A stretch of DNA of 64,000 nt from Takifugu bimaculatus (Eukaryota > Chordata > Actinopteri > Tetraodontiformes > Tetraodontidae). Within the stretch, counting starts at the first letter, position 1, and every line of letters begins with the position of its first letter. This document shows positions 22,860 to 35,237 of the stretch, in pieces. The stretch is taken from contig CP034979.1 of NCBI GenBank assembly GCA_004026145.2, positions 14,417,404 through 14,481,403 of the forward strand, read 5' to 3'. A program made the position numbers and the translations under genes. The notes below the pieces were generated by a model. The model made no database searches, was not told the DNA's origin, and worked only from the letters and a program-made list of their open reading frames with translations.

Positions 22860-24632
22860 TTTATTGTGGAACAGTAATCCAAATATATACAATCACATAA
22901 CTCCTTACATCATTTACAACCTAAACCTCTTTGGTTTTCAGAGTACTTAAGGCACATGGGAACATTTTATTGGTTTTAGTCTAAGGTTCATGGTAGCTTG
23001 TGTGGTGGCTGCATGATATTTCACCATATGTGCTCGAGCAGCATAAAGAAACTAGGAGATAGTTTTACAAAGAGTTGATTAACAAAATAAAGTAAATCAT
23101 TGTCCTACGATGGTGAAAGAGCCGCGGCGCCTACGCTAAAGGAAGCAGAGAGTCCTCAGAAAACGAACCCGCACGGATCAGAACGGATCCACGCACTCGA
23201 GTTTCCTGAGAGCAAAGTTCAGACGGACCATTAAAGGAATGTTTGCCACAAGCTAAAGGTGACGGGAAAGTTACATTTTAACGAGTAAATGTAAGATTAT
23301 TCTACATTCTGTAAATGGGACTGAGAGGCTGGATGGGTCGAGTTTATTGAGAACGAGAGCACCTTTGACCCGAAAGGTCTGAAATCTACATCTTTAGATT
23401 TAAAGATGTTTCAAGTATGGCCAAAAGAGCCTCCGGCACCGCCGCTGATGGTGGCTCCGTCCCTGATGGTGGCTCCGCCCAAACACGGGGGTGGGGGGGT
23501 GGGACGCCTGCTTTGACCTTTAACCTTTATCCAGGGGCCCGAGAGATTATAATATAATCAGAGGAAGTTAAATAATGGACTGTGTGCGTTCACGCCTCTG
23601 GTGGGGAGACCTGACAGTGACAGGCGCGTGCACCGCCTCCCGTCACTGGGGTATTATGGTATGGCTTGCATTCATCTGATCTCACAAGAGACAGAAAATG
23701 TCTGCAAGTCGGGGAGCAGAGGAGCTCCTCATCGAAATGAGTAATTCCAGACGCAGACGTCTTTGCTGCGCAGCTTTTTCCCCGTGTGGGACAATAAAGG
23801 ATCTGAATCTTTTTCCTCTCATCCAGCAGCGAATTCATCTGCTCCCACTCCTGAACTTTGGTTTGAATGTAACGGCCGTCTCTGAATGACCAGAGCTGGA
23901 GGACAAACGGAGGGCGTTGCAGGGTTAAAGGTCAGTGTGGCATCCGGTCAAAACAAAGACGTCTGCATGCACACATGTCCAGAGGTTCCCCGCTGCAGAT
24001 ATATTTAGAACTTAGCAGCAGGATTAAACGGCTTTACTGCAAAATAAAGAAATTTGAAGGTGACAACTTAAAAACGTATAAAGAACTGATGCTTAGTGTT
24101 GTCTTAGAGCCTGGACCTTTAAGTGTTTCTCAATCTGACTGCAGACCAGCTCTCACCCGTCAAGCTCGGCTAAAAGATTTCGCCTTAGCTTAAGACTCCT
24201 TTCTTTTAATTTCCTGTGTACATTTCTCCCCTGGAACACAAGCCTCGGCCTTGCCCCAACACTACTTCTGCACTCTTCCTGTCTCCGTCACTCCTACAGA
24301 ACTGTCAGCGCGGCTGTCCAGCAGCCTGTCAATCGAAGGCACCACCCCGGGAACAAGAGCACTTTCCCCCCCACACAGAAGACAGGTGTCGGGGACTGAG
24401 ACGGGAGAGAAAATACTTCTCTGCTGGTCGGAAAAACGTTTCCACACACGTACAAAATACAAATGTGTTCTTTTGAGACCTGCGGGTCTGACGTGAGCGC
24501 AGGAGAAAGGAGCACCCTGGCGGCGGATCGCGGCGTCTCTGCACTCTCCTGGTTGATTTCAACGCTTGAGCAAATAAAAAAAACCAGTCTGGATATAGCA
24601 GGTCAAACATAAAGGAGCAAAGTGGGCCCAGT
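22860..24632 (-). other. tmem150a: tmem150a 3' UTR with poly(A) signal
   Basis: A minus-strand AATAAA at 22865-22860 would end a 1.77 kb 3' UTR after the tmem150a stop. Small open frames here have no recognisable product. Confidence 0.55.
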
Positions 24633-25803
24633 TTACAGCATGTTTTCACTCTGGTGTGGACCGGGCCCTCCCAGCGCCTCCACCTTGTGTTCTCTCCCAG
24701 CGGGGCCCAGGGCCCCACCTCTAGCCAGCACAGCCATGGTGGCTTCGGACATGCCGGCAAACTCGAAGGCGAAGGTCCCGTAGAACAGGATGATGATGAC
24801 GCAGAAGACCCATTCAAAGATGGCCGACGCGTGCTGGAGGACAAAGCTTTCCTGGCAGAAGAACACGCCACCTGAAACTGTGGTTAAGGACGGCAGCGCT
24901 GTCACAGAGGGATGCTGGGATGTCTGAGTCATCACAAAAGCAGAACATTTACAGCACAGAGAGGATAATTATCCCCACTCTGAAAAGGTTTTCATTTGAA
25001 AGAGTTGCATATTTGTGCACCCCCACATGTCCCAGTCTACGGGCTCCGTCGCCACAACGTAGGCTCTGGACAAAGAGCCTCTTTCTCTGCCAGCAGCAAG
25101 ACACCGACGACAGACCCGAAGCCTGACGCTCTGTGGAAGTTATTCGGTAATCTGCCACATCAGATGACATTAACAACCCAAGACAACAGTTCAGAGGACT
25201 GAGAAACTGGATTTTAGGCTGATAATCTAATGAGGAACGGGGCACTGTGTCCTAATTCCGAAACACATGACAGCCTTGGAAGCTGCCGTCTGGTTGTGGT
25301 TGTTTGGGCTGGAGAGGATACTGAGCACCAAGGCTACAAAAGAGAGCAGGGTCAGGCAGAGCCGGAGGTGGGCCACGCTGTACTCCCCCTGCGTCTTGGC
25401 CAGGCGGTAGGTCAGAGCGGACTGCAGGCACACAAACAGCATGCTGGTGGGGAAGGCGATACCGGCTCCCACATAGTGGAGGACTTTGGCATTATCCACC
25501 TGTGGTAAAGGTAAAGGAGAGCGGGACAGAGAGAGGTTTCACGTTAATGCTGACTGGCAGAAGCACCACAAGAGAGCAGAAGAGAGCACCGTGAGACGGC
25601 TTCTGCGCACGGTGGTTGAGAGATTATTCCCCGCTTGGCTGTTCGAGGCCTGTCAGAGGCTTTTTAATAGAAGAAGTAAGCACAGAATGCAGAAACAGAT
25701 AGCAGCGGTTAGCACAACGCCTCCTTTTTCCTGTCGGTCACAAGAACAATAAAAAAACAATCCACAAAAGAGCCGTTGAGAAGCATGTGACTACAGCTCG
25801 CAC

Positions 25804-25846
<43 letters not shown>

Positions 25847-28800
25847 TCTGAACCTACTGATCTGAACAGATAAATTACTGACTGAAGATTCAGCCAAAGC
25901 CAGAAACACATCTCCAGGGAGTCATCTAAATATAACAAATAATGGATTTCAAGGCCAACGTTCCACAGTTAAAGCTCTGTGCTTGGACTAAAAATGCCCC
26001 CCCCCACCCCCCCCACATGATCATGCAAGCAACGGCATAGAAGTAATTCATGTTTCTAAGCCATTAAATCCACTGACCTACAGTAGGTGTAACATACCGA
26101 ACATTCCTGCGCACTAATCTAACACTAAGACGTCGAGACAATTAACGCCAAATCTGTAAATCTTTCTCGGGTGAGGATGGCGCACGGCTACGACTACAGA
26201 GCGTTGGCAACAGCAATTCTATTTCGGCCCGGTACTGAGCCTCTTCACAGTGAAGTGGCTGGTGCATCAAACTAAAGCCGAGCGTGCCTTTTGCCTCTTC
26301 CAGCTCTTCCAATTTAACGCAGCGCCGCAACGTTTGTTGATGAGACTATTGGAGCGGATGAAGCTGCAGTAGTAAGAAGCAACGGTGAGGAAACGGCGGG
26401 AATGACAACGAGGAGACTGGTTTCCTAAATGATGCTGCAGGTGCTCCTTCGCTGTGGCCTCAGACGTGATCCTCAGCCGAGAACGTCCTTGAGTAACGTG
26501 TGTCTCGATGACTAAGCAAAACGGTCCGATAAATCCATCCTCTCAGGCCGCGCTGCATAAATGAATATCAGTGTTAACACCAGAGGTCACACACGCACAC
26601 ACACACACACACAAACATCAACGGTGACGTGGACTTTGGGCCTGAACGTGACAGGCCCATGTGTTCCATGTGTTCCGAAGTCTCTGTGATGATCTGAGAG
26701 TCTGGCATCCGTCCTCTAGTGCTCGACATATTTGTGGCGTCTGCCACATGCTTTCGGGGCTCGTCTGTTTCTAATCTGCGTGGCTCTTAAACAGACTGTT
26801 GACCTTCAGTTACATTTCTGCCTCCATCCCAGTGGAATTTCCCCCGACTGTAAAAGGGACAGGTCTGTGTATGCTAACGTTTGGCTGCGACTGGGCTTCT
26901 CCAGCAGGCGCCAGGTCGGCCCGGCTCCTCTCTGCCGGCGCCAGGCTCCGTGACTCACTTCCCCCCTTTCCGCGAAGTTCCTCCAGTTCTGCAGAAGACT
27001 CGCACATCTGATGTATGATTTTTGGATTATTCCTCTGCAGTGACACGCTGTTCCGCCAACAAAAAGACATCCCAGCATGCTTTGCAGCGTTTTATCACAG
27101 TCACCAATAAACGTCTCTCCTTCTCTCTCATTCTTCAGACACATGCGCCCGGAGTCAAAGTGTGCAGCCAGCCATCCAAATATTTAAAGATGAGGGGAAA
27201 CATTTCCCAAGAACAAACAGTTGGATGGAAGGAATCCAACTGCAGGAATTGAGATACAAGAGGAAAAAAGGCCTTTTTAGGCTGTGCTCACCACGCCACT
27301 TTGGATATTTCAGTTTTCTCCTGTTTTAGCTGTTCTCGGAGAGGTTATTATCCCGCTTCCTCAATGGAAATGTTGGTATTTTAGAGTGAACGGGATTACT
27401 GCACCTGAAAGTTGCCCAACACGATGAGCCCAGCAGCACAGATCCAGCCCGTGGACAGACTCGCGGTGTTGAGAACACAGTTTTGGTGCTTCTCGATGAC
27501 GTGGGCATAGCGCAGCAGCACGATCATCATCACTGAAGACGGAGAGACACAGTCAGTCGATATCTCAGCAGACGAACACACTCTGAAGCCGCTCAAATGA
27601 TGTGACGCAAGAGCAAGATGGGAGCTAATTATGGCGGGCCGTGCACAACGCTGCCACCTGGTTTCAATTTAAAAGCACACGTCCTCCAAAATACACAAGA
27701 ACTTCTGGGAAGGTGATTAAAACTGGCCAAGTGTGGAAATTCGAGACCAGGAAATGGCGGGAAAGTGGGAAAGCTGAGGGGTAAAAGAAGTGGGGGCTGG
27801 TCTAAGTGTTGCGTAAGATTAAGGCTGAAGCTGAATACAGTACACTGGCCAGATGGCTGCTGATGCACTAATGTGCTGTGACTGGGGGTATTGTTGACGG
27901 TCCGACCCCCGCTGGTTTGCACTTGTTAGGGCCCCGTCGCTGGGGCTTGATGAAGGCTGACTGGTTTTAGTGAAAAGACACGAAAAAGGGGTTTTTGAAA
28001 AGAAAGTGATAGAATTCAATGAGACAAGGACCCCCGCTTCGAGCTGAAGCCGATACATTAGCTAAAAGTCTGATCTGCTGTCTTAACGGCGTTAAAAACT
28101 CTGAGGGCTGAAACGGTGGACTGAAGTACAAACAGAAGACACACACAAATAAATACTGTTATAAGATGCAGTTTCGGGAGGAGTTAGCGTGTTATAAACG
28201 TGTGCAGTCCTCTGTCTGTCCGCTCTGCCCTCCCCGTGCTGTGTGCTGTGCGACTTGCCCTCTGTTACCATTAGAATCATCTGGCAAAGTGATTCCAGTT
28301 CTAATCAGGGAAGAAGAGCCAGAGTCTCCAGGCCTGGACAACGAGCTCCTCTCTTTTTCCTTTTCCATCTCTTACATAAACGAGGGACAGACTTTAAGGC
28401 TGACGAATGAAAGTCATCTGCCGGTTATTGCACTTGATTAAGGCGCGCTGGGCCGCAGGCTGATGTTCCCATTTAAAAGAAAACAACAACTTTGTCATTA
28501 TTACAAACGAGCATGTTGCGAAACAAATTCGCTGGCATTTAGCGGTCAACCCGACGCTTGGCCTCGTTCTCCCACCAAACAAATGCATGCAAACACATCT
28601 GTATCTGGCCATAATTTCCTGTTTTGCTGTGACATCCTTTGTCAAACCAGCAGCACAACTGTGGCCCTGGAATAATGAGCACGAAGCCAGAATAAGTGGA
28701 GTCCAGGATTTTGATTCATTTGACAACTCGTTTACATTCAGTTTTCTGCCATAGGCTGTTTTTACATTCCGCTAAATGCTCGCGAAAAGGTCAACTCAGC

Positions 28801-31800
28801 AAAAATGCACCTTACAGTTGAACAAACTCAGCTGTCTGTACAAGGAGATAGATTTCACCCCCAAACAGCCAGCTGCATTCTCTCACACAGCAGGGACGCT
28901 GGGAAAGAACACACACATTGTTTTTGAATCAGTGTGTGTGTACACTGGCAGGGACTTAAACAATAATAATAAAAAAATACAATATAGGGGTCATCCTGTT
29001 CCGGTTATCCCAGACAGGCCTGAACTGTGACTGTCGTGGGCACAATCTCCAGACTACAGAATAATATAGGAATCAATAGGCTGTTGTAGAGCTGCATACC
29101 AGGTAAGCTTAACCTGCTCCTACATATTAGCCTGCGTCGTTAACAGAGGCCACCCTGACTAATTAGATGAAGGGGAAAAATCCTGGTAATTGATGATGAA
29201 CTCAATAACTCACAACGACCGAATTATCAATGATTCTATCTGTTGCTCATTTGCAGTGGCGTGCTGGCAGACGGGCCTTTTCACCCACTGTTAAAAGGTG
29301 TTTTTGAGGCCGGACGGTACCATCACCACCTACAGGATGGGGGGGGGGGGGGGCAGCAGTTTTACAGTTAAACTGCAGATGAGGGGGATTGTGAAAGGAG
29401 GCCTGGATGGGGAAGTAACAACTGACTTGGTGTTGAACTGAGTCACGTATGAACGCTGAGCGTGACGGGGACGAGGCTACAACACAGGTGCTGTGCTGCG
29501 TTGCCATGGTTGCGATTTAACCAGCGATGTCTGACATAACTTTTGGTGGATGGCGTACTTTTGAGACTATCGCGACTGTCCTGATACGGTCCAGGAGTTT
29601 AAGCAAAAGGATGATGGCTTTCATTACTGTTAAAAAGTAACATTAAGTGCCTGAAGTCTGAATCTGTTTAAGCTAATACAAAAAAAGTGCGTGGGAAAAA
29701 CGGGCGACGCCACAAACACGCAGCTCTGCCATTCGCTGAGAGTAACCAAAGGTAAAGGTGTAACTCAACCTGCAGCCACTGGGCCAGTAAAATATTCAGG
29801 TTTATAGAAAACCAGCATGTGAACAGTGAACTGTGCCTGGAGTTAAGGCTGTTCTGTATTAACTCAACTTTAAAATGCATCAAAGTTCAACAACTTGGTG
29901 TTTTGAAGAGTGTTTCTCTCCCGATTTTTTATTTTATTTTTGGTCGTTTACACAAAAACAAACCTGTGTTTCTTCCCCGCGTTGGTGAATAACTGAGTCA
30001 AAGCGCCTTCGTCGAGGTGATTCACGCCTCGGTTCTCGCACACAACAGCGTAAATCACCGCGCCGGCTCCGCGGTGCACATTTGTGATGGCGGAGCGAAC
30101 GGCTTTGGTGTTTTATGTGTGTACACAAACACACGCAGGTCTGAGCAGCTGCTGGGAATCATTAACTTGATGGGTGCAGTCAGGAGCACCTGCTAATGCG
30201 GAGAACGGGGTGGCGGAGAACAGGTCAGCACATGAAATGATGCCGATTCCCTTCCATTCACTGCATTAGTACTCAGCTGCTCCATGTGTGTGTGTGTGGG
30301 GGGGGGGGGCAGCAATTACACTGACATGAATGATAGAGGTGTGTTAGAATTAGTGTGTGTCTTACCCATGAAGGAGCCTGTACTGCAGATAAGACTGAAG
30401 AAGCAGCTTTCGGGTGGAAGAGCCCCACATTTACTGCGAGAGACCAGACAGAGACAGAAAATCTGTGAGTGTTTCACCTGAAATATCACGTTTAGGTAAA
30501 TGCTTCTCTCTCAGAGGGGTCTGGGGGGGCCCGTCGCCAGCTCCTCACATCCCAACAACAAGCCCTTTACTCGTTACCTAGTCCCTCTTCTAGGAATGAG
30601 AGAGGTCGGCAGCAGACAGTCAACACCGGCCGTCTGTGCCAAACTCCTGCTGCCTCCGAAGCCAGAGCTGCATCAGCTGACCGCCATGGCACATTCTTCT
30701 CTATACGGACAGGAAGAGCCCCACCAGTGGCTGCTCTAGTCAGCTGTTAGGATAACTAGTATAGCTGGGCTTGCTGCTTTTAAATATTTGGACTATATTT
30801 CGCTTAGAAGCCTCATTTAAAAGCTCAATATTTGACGTGTAATCAGCCTTGAATTCAAACAGACACATCCAGCGCTAAAGTTTGCAGGAAGATTAATTTT
30901 CCAGGATGAAATGCCAGGTTTTAGACTCAGCCGGTGGTCTTTGATCTTCGGGAGCTCGGGGAGGAAGAAAAAAAAAAAAAAAGTGGGAGTGTCGTGATTT
31001 CCTTCCCAGTGTAAACGGACTCCTGTGTTTACACGGTGAAGCGAAGACCCGCTCGGCCTCCCCGTGCCACCGTGGCAGGCGGGATAAGTCAATCCCAACC
31101 TATTTTCAGGGTGTGTAAACACACACACACACGCTGAGGGACTCAGAGGAACCACTCACGTTCCTTTTATTTTGTCGCACCGATGGGGGAGGGGGGTCAC
31201 GTTTCACAATGGCTCAGTGCTCCTCTTACGAAGCACCGGACAGGAGGTAGGGCTGACCTGATGAGGGGCACGTTGTCCAGCGTGCAGCACAAGTCCGCTC
31301 CGCTTTGAAGGAACAGCTCCTCTTCACACGACTGGTTGTACAACCTGCAACTGGCAAACAGTCGTCAACAAACCGCGGCAGGATTTCTGATGATTAGAAC
31401 CTCTGGCGGCCTCCTCCTGGAACCTGGAACCGTTCATTACTGTAACATCTGCTGGCCGGTGTGGATGGCGGCCCGTACAATTAGCTCTGATTATGGTGAC
31501 AGAGGCTGTTCGCTGCCTGTGCTGCAACACCATGTTCCCTCACGTGCATCAGGGCTTTTGATGATGATGTACGTGAGCATATGATGATAAAAGTGTGAAA
31601 TATGGAGAATATCTTTAAAAGGAACACACCAGTTGTCCACGGGACACACGTGCTGATTGTACAGAGCCATGGCGTACCTGGGGAAGGGACACAAAATGCA
31701 CGTGAGGGTTAAATCAGCGTTGGGAATGTGTCAGAAAGCACAACATTTCAGTCATTTAGGCAGCAGGGCCTGACCAGAACCCAACTAAATGAGTTCTAAA

Positions 31801-33818
31801 GACTTTTAATGATTATATGGTCAAGATAAAATGTCACGTTGATTAAATGCCGCTGCTTGTTTAACCTGAAGCCTCAAAGACATCGTACTCGCTGCCCAGA
31901 AGCCCACAGAGATAAGATGCTGGTCTGTCCAGGTCAGTGGTTTCAATGGTCTGTGACCAGCAACGACCATACGGGGGTCAACGACCAGAGCTGTGCCACC
32001 AACGCAGCACCAGGCTGATGTTTGCAAAAAGATTATCTTATCATATTAATATTAATATTATCATATTATCTTATCTGCAAATAAAGAAAAGCTGCGTTTA
32101 TTTAGAAATACTAGCACATACCACTGTATCAGCGATGTGCTGACATTCATTTTAAAAGGATTGCAAACTAGTTGTAGAGTTATCAAAGTTATCCTGCTTC
32201 AAGCTGCCGACAACGACGTCCTTCACCAGGAAGAAACACTATGACCAAGACTTTCCGTGTAATTATATATAGGCGGTCGGCTACTGAACCAGGCAAAATA
32301 GAAGCGAAGTTGGAGGATATTTCTAAATAAGTCTTGCTTTTGGAGCCGCATGTGAGATCGAACGTGTGCTTTGCGTGGTCCAACAGTAATAATAGGTTTG
32401 TTTATATAATTAGATCTTGTTGGTAACGGTTGTAAACTGAAGAGGAACCCACATAAAATCCCATCCGGATGCCCCAGGAGCTCTGAGGGAAGAGTCGGAG
32501 GAGCAGAGTGGACGCAGGCTGGGAAAATACACCAAATCTGCACAAGCAGAACACATCAGGAATGGCAGGAAAGGGTGGGATGAACTGCAGATGAATTTTA
32601 GGCAGCTGCTCTATCAGATCCCCGTTCAAAAATCAAAACAACGCTGTTGTGCTGCCGTTTGTATCGCTCAAGAACCCTGAAGGATGGTAAAAAGAACCCT
32701 GCGGAGACTCCTGGGTGGGCACGTACCCGCGTCTCCTCCAGCTCTTCAGACATTCACGGAGCGTAGCCGCCAGATGTGGTGCTAGCGCTCTCGTTTTCCC
32801 CCCCCGTCCAGTATTTACCTTCCTCCAGCCGTCACCCACGGTGAAACAGGCAGTTACGCAACATCTCACGTCCCCTGACATTCCAGAAGTGGAGAAAAGG
32901 ATCTCTCTGAGAAACCAGCCTCCCTCGGAACGCCGCAGATAAAAGTTCTGCAGTGACCTGTTAGTTTACTCAGAGACGTCCCGCTAACCATTTCCTACTT
33001 TCAGCTAACGCCGCTAAAGACCTCATTTACTCAGAACACAATCTTAAACATCGAGCCTCCATCTTCGCCGATTCTAACTGATTTCACTGTTTAATCCACA
33101 GCCAAAAGATTTTAAAAAAAAACCTTGGAATTGGGCCATCTTCCCCTGAGTTTTGAATTCCTTCATCCAGCATAATAAGAGAGCTGGAACAGGAGGCTCT
33201 TTTTACCGTATGACTCCTGTCGAGACGTTACGCAGCAGATAAAGTGCAAGCCTCACTTCTGAGGGAGGAGAGTTAAGGCCAGACGCTTCCTAGAGAGGTA
33301 ATCCAAACACAATCTCCACGGCTCCCAGGAATTCCCTGTAAATATGCACTGTTGCTCTCTCGTGGAAGACAAACGGCCCTTAAGCACAAATAAGATGTCG
33401 GAGTGACCACAGCCTTGGTTTCATGCACCATGAAAAGCAAATGTGATCATTTTAAATGCGACAATGGCTCAATTACTGTGCAATGCAAGCATTTTTTTTA
33501 AATGCTAGCTTTAACACGAGGTTAAGGTCAATCTATTTAGCTATTTCGAGGTTGTGGCTGATAAAATGACACGTTCTGTAAAAAAAAACCGCGACCTCGG
33601 GGTATTAAAACATGAACCTGACTAATAAGTTTTTGCATCTTAAGTCACCACAGCTGAAAGCCAACGTGCACTGCGGGCTGGAGCCGTGCACGGCCAGCAG
33701 ACAGCTTCGTCCACCGTGTCCTGGCTCCGACGGCGCTTCACTTTTACACTTACACAACCCAGATTCCAGTGATGGTGAGGACTGGGAGGCTAACGGGCAG
33801 GATCACCCACAGAGACAT
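24633..33818 (-). CDS. tmem150a: Transmembrane protein 150A
   Basis: Seven exons on the minus strand: 33818-33754, 31677-31630, 31344-31258, 30433-30366, 27532-27405, 25499-25322 and 24871-24633. They sum to 813 nt (270 residues), close to the length of human TMEM150A. The protein starts MSLWVILPVSLPVLTITGIW (first membrane segment), then YAMALYNQHVCPVDNW and the extracellular CCTLDNVPLIS with conserved cysteines. Further blocks are LRYAHVIEKHQN, AAGLIVLGNFQ, HYVGAGIAFPTSMLFVCLQ and CVIIILFYGTFAFEF. The family belongs with DRAM/FRAG1-type multi-pass proteins. TMEM150A is known to associate with the plasma-membrane PI4KA complex through its C-terminal cytoplasmic tail. All borders are GT-AG. 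The introns are long (up to 2.8 kb) compared with neighbouring genes. Confidence 0.94.
25500..27404. other. tmem150a intron 5
   Basis: Non-coding 1.9 kb. It holds a (CA)n tract at 25805-25844, short C-runs near 25997-26013 and a short CA tract near 26594. No exon or RNA gene was recognised. Confidence 0.6.
25805..25844. repeat. (CA)n microsatellite
   Basis: About 20 CA units in tmem150a intron 5. Confidence 0.95.
29339..29353. repeat. Poly(G) run
   Basis: About 15 consecutive G in tmem150a intron 4, within a G-rich purine stretch. Confidence 0.85.
30284..30309. repeat. (TG)n followed by G-run
   Basis: TG repeat continuing into 12 G in tmem150a intron 4, close to the exon at 30366. Confidence 0.9.
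31678..33753. other. tmem150a intron 1
   Basis: Non-coding 2.1 kb first intron. An AT-rich block at 32037-32085 has repeated ATTAATATTA-like units. No exon was recognised. Confidence 0.6.
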
Positions 33819-35237
33819 CTTCCAGCACTTTGGGCAGCGCCTTTCTTCTTCTTCCTCTTCGGCCAGCCGAGCGAAATCTGCTCAAGTAGAACTAACATTT
33901 AACTGAGGGTGACTGACATCTGCACCGCCACCGACTGATTCATGTCCTCACGCCGGTGGGCTGCGGGACAACTGCAGGTGCGCTGCTATCTCCTCGGCTC
34001 CTGCACGGAAGAAAAGGGTAACCAGGATTAGATGGGGAGTTTAAAGGCTGGCAGCGCTGCACTGATAAGATGTCACAGGTGGGACTGGGTTTTCTTCCAT
34101 CTTTCCCCCTCTCTGCTTCTCGTCTCTTAGCTAGCAATGACATCAAAGAGCGATTCCTGGACTACTCACCTTCCGCCGTTACGTTAGGGATAAAGTTTCT
34201 GTCCGTCCGTGTTTCATTTCTTACCTCGGCTCCACAAATCCGCTCGTCGGTGAACGAAATTAGTCCTTATTTCGGGGTGATTCCTGCTCTTTTCCGCCGA
34301 GGTGCCGATTTTTTTCCCCCCCCGTTTTCCTTTTGATGTGCTCGCGCTCACATGCAGTCGATCCCGCTGCATCGCCGCCACGAGACCGTCCAGCTGTTTA
34401 ACTCCGCCCCCTCGAGAAAGTACAAGTGTTCGCTCCATTTACTATTGGTTGAGCACCAAGGGGGCGGGGTGAACAGCAAAAGCACGGAAAAATTGGTTTA
34501 TACTTTGGTTTTACGATCGTATTATTACCACATTATTGTTTTTGACGCAAATGACTTATACTAACGTGTTGTGTCTAATAATACGCCTGGCTTCCCATGT
34601 CTGTAGATGTTCTATATTTTATTGTGTTGAACGCATAGAGGAAGTCAACACACTTTGTTTCCTTGCCGACCGTAGTGTAGTCGGAAAACATGCTAGTTCT
34701 TTGATTTTTAAACATCATTTATTCGAAAAACACACGAAAAACACGAGCATTGTTTTGTTTCAACTGCAAGTTGCAGAGGAGTTTTAGGATTTTTTTAATA
34801 TTTCATTGTCAGATTGACACACGGAAATGCATTCTACAGTATTTGGGTAAGTAAAGGATTAAATATGTGTAAATATCTGTCACTTTAGTGTGCGAGGGCC
34901 TTGCTGAGCAACAGCGTGTCTTTATGCTGCCCCCTGGAGCTTACAAATTGCAACTGTACCTTACGAATAAGTCAAACAAAAGGTAAAAACTTAAAATAAA
35001 GTTAATCTCATGCACCCTCTTATAGACAAGCATTATGTACAGACAGTTTCAAAATTGTCAAAGTTATATTATGAAATTTGTATATTCGAGTGATTTTTTT
35101 CAATACAGTTTAGGTGGTTAATAGACTACAACACGATCCATTTCTAATATTTCTAGTGTGTAACACCACAAACAGTATTTCATGTGTTACAAATAAATTT
35201 AAATAACTATCGATATTAGATCTGATGACAAAATCTC
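33819..35237. other. Region between tmem150a start and TRIM gene 3' end
   Basis: The left part (to about 34450) is GC-richer, with CGCC-type motifs such as CTCCGCCCC near 34403, and is the likely tmem150a promoter and 5' UTR. The right part is AT-rich and should hold the 3' UTR of the minus-strand TRIM gene. No further gene was seen. Confidence 0.5.

Larger units (their letters stand above)
27533..30365. other. tmem150a intron 4
   Basis: Non-coding 2.8 kb with a G-run at 29339-29353 and a (TG)n-G-run at 30284-30309. Nothing coding was supported. Confidence 0.6.

Noticed and set aside
24329..24871. 180-codon minus-strand open frame.
   Set aside because: Shadow of the last tmem150a exon in another frame, continuing into its 3' UTR.
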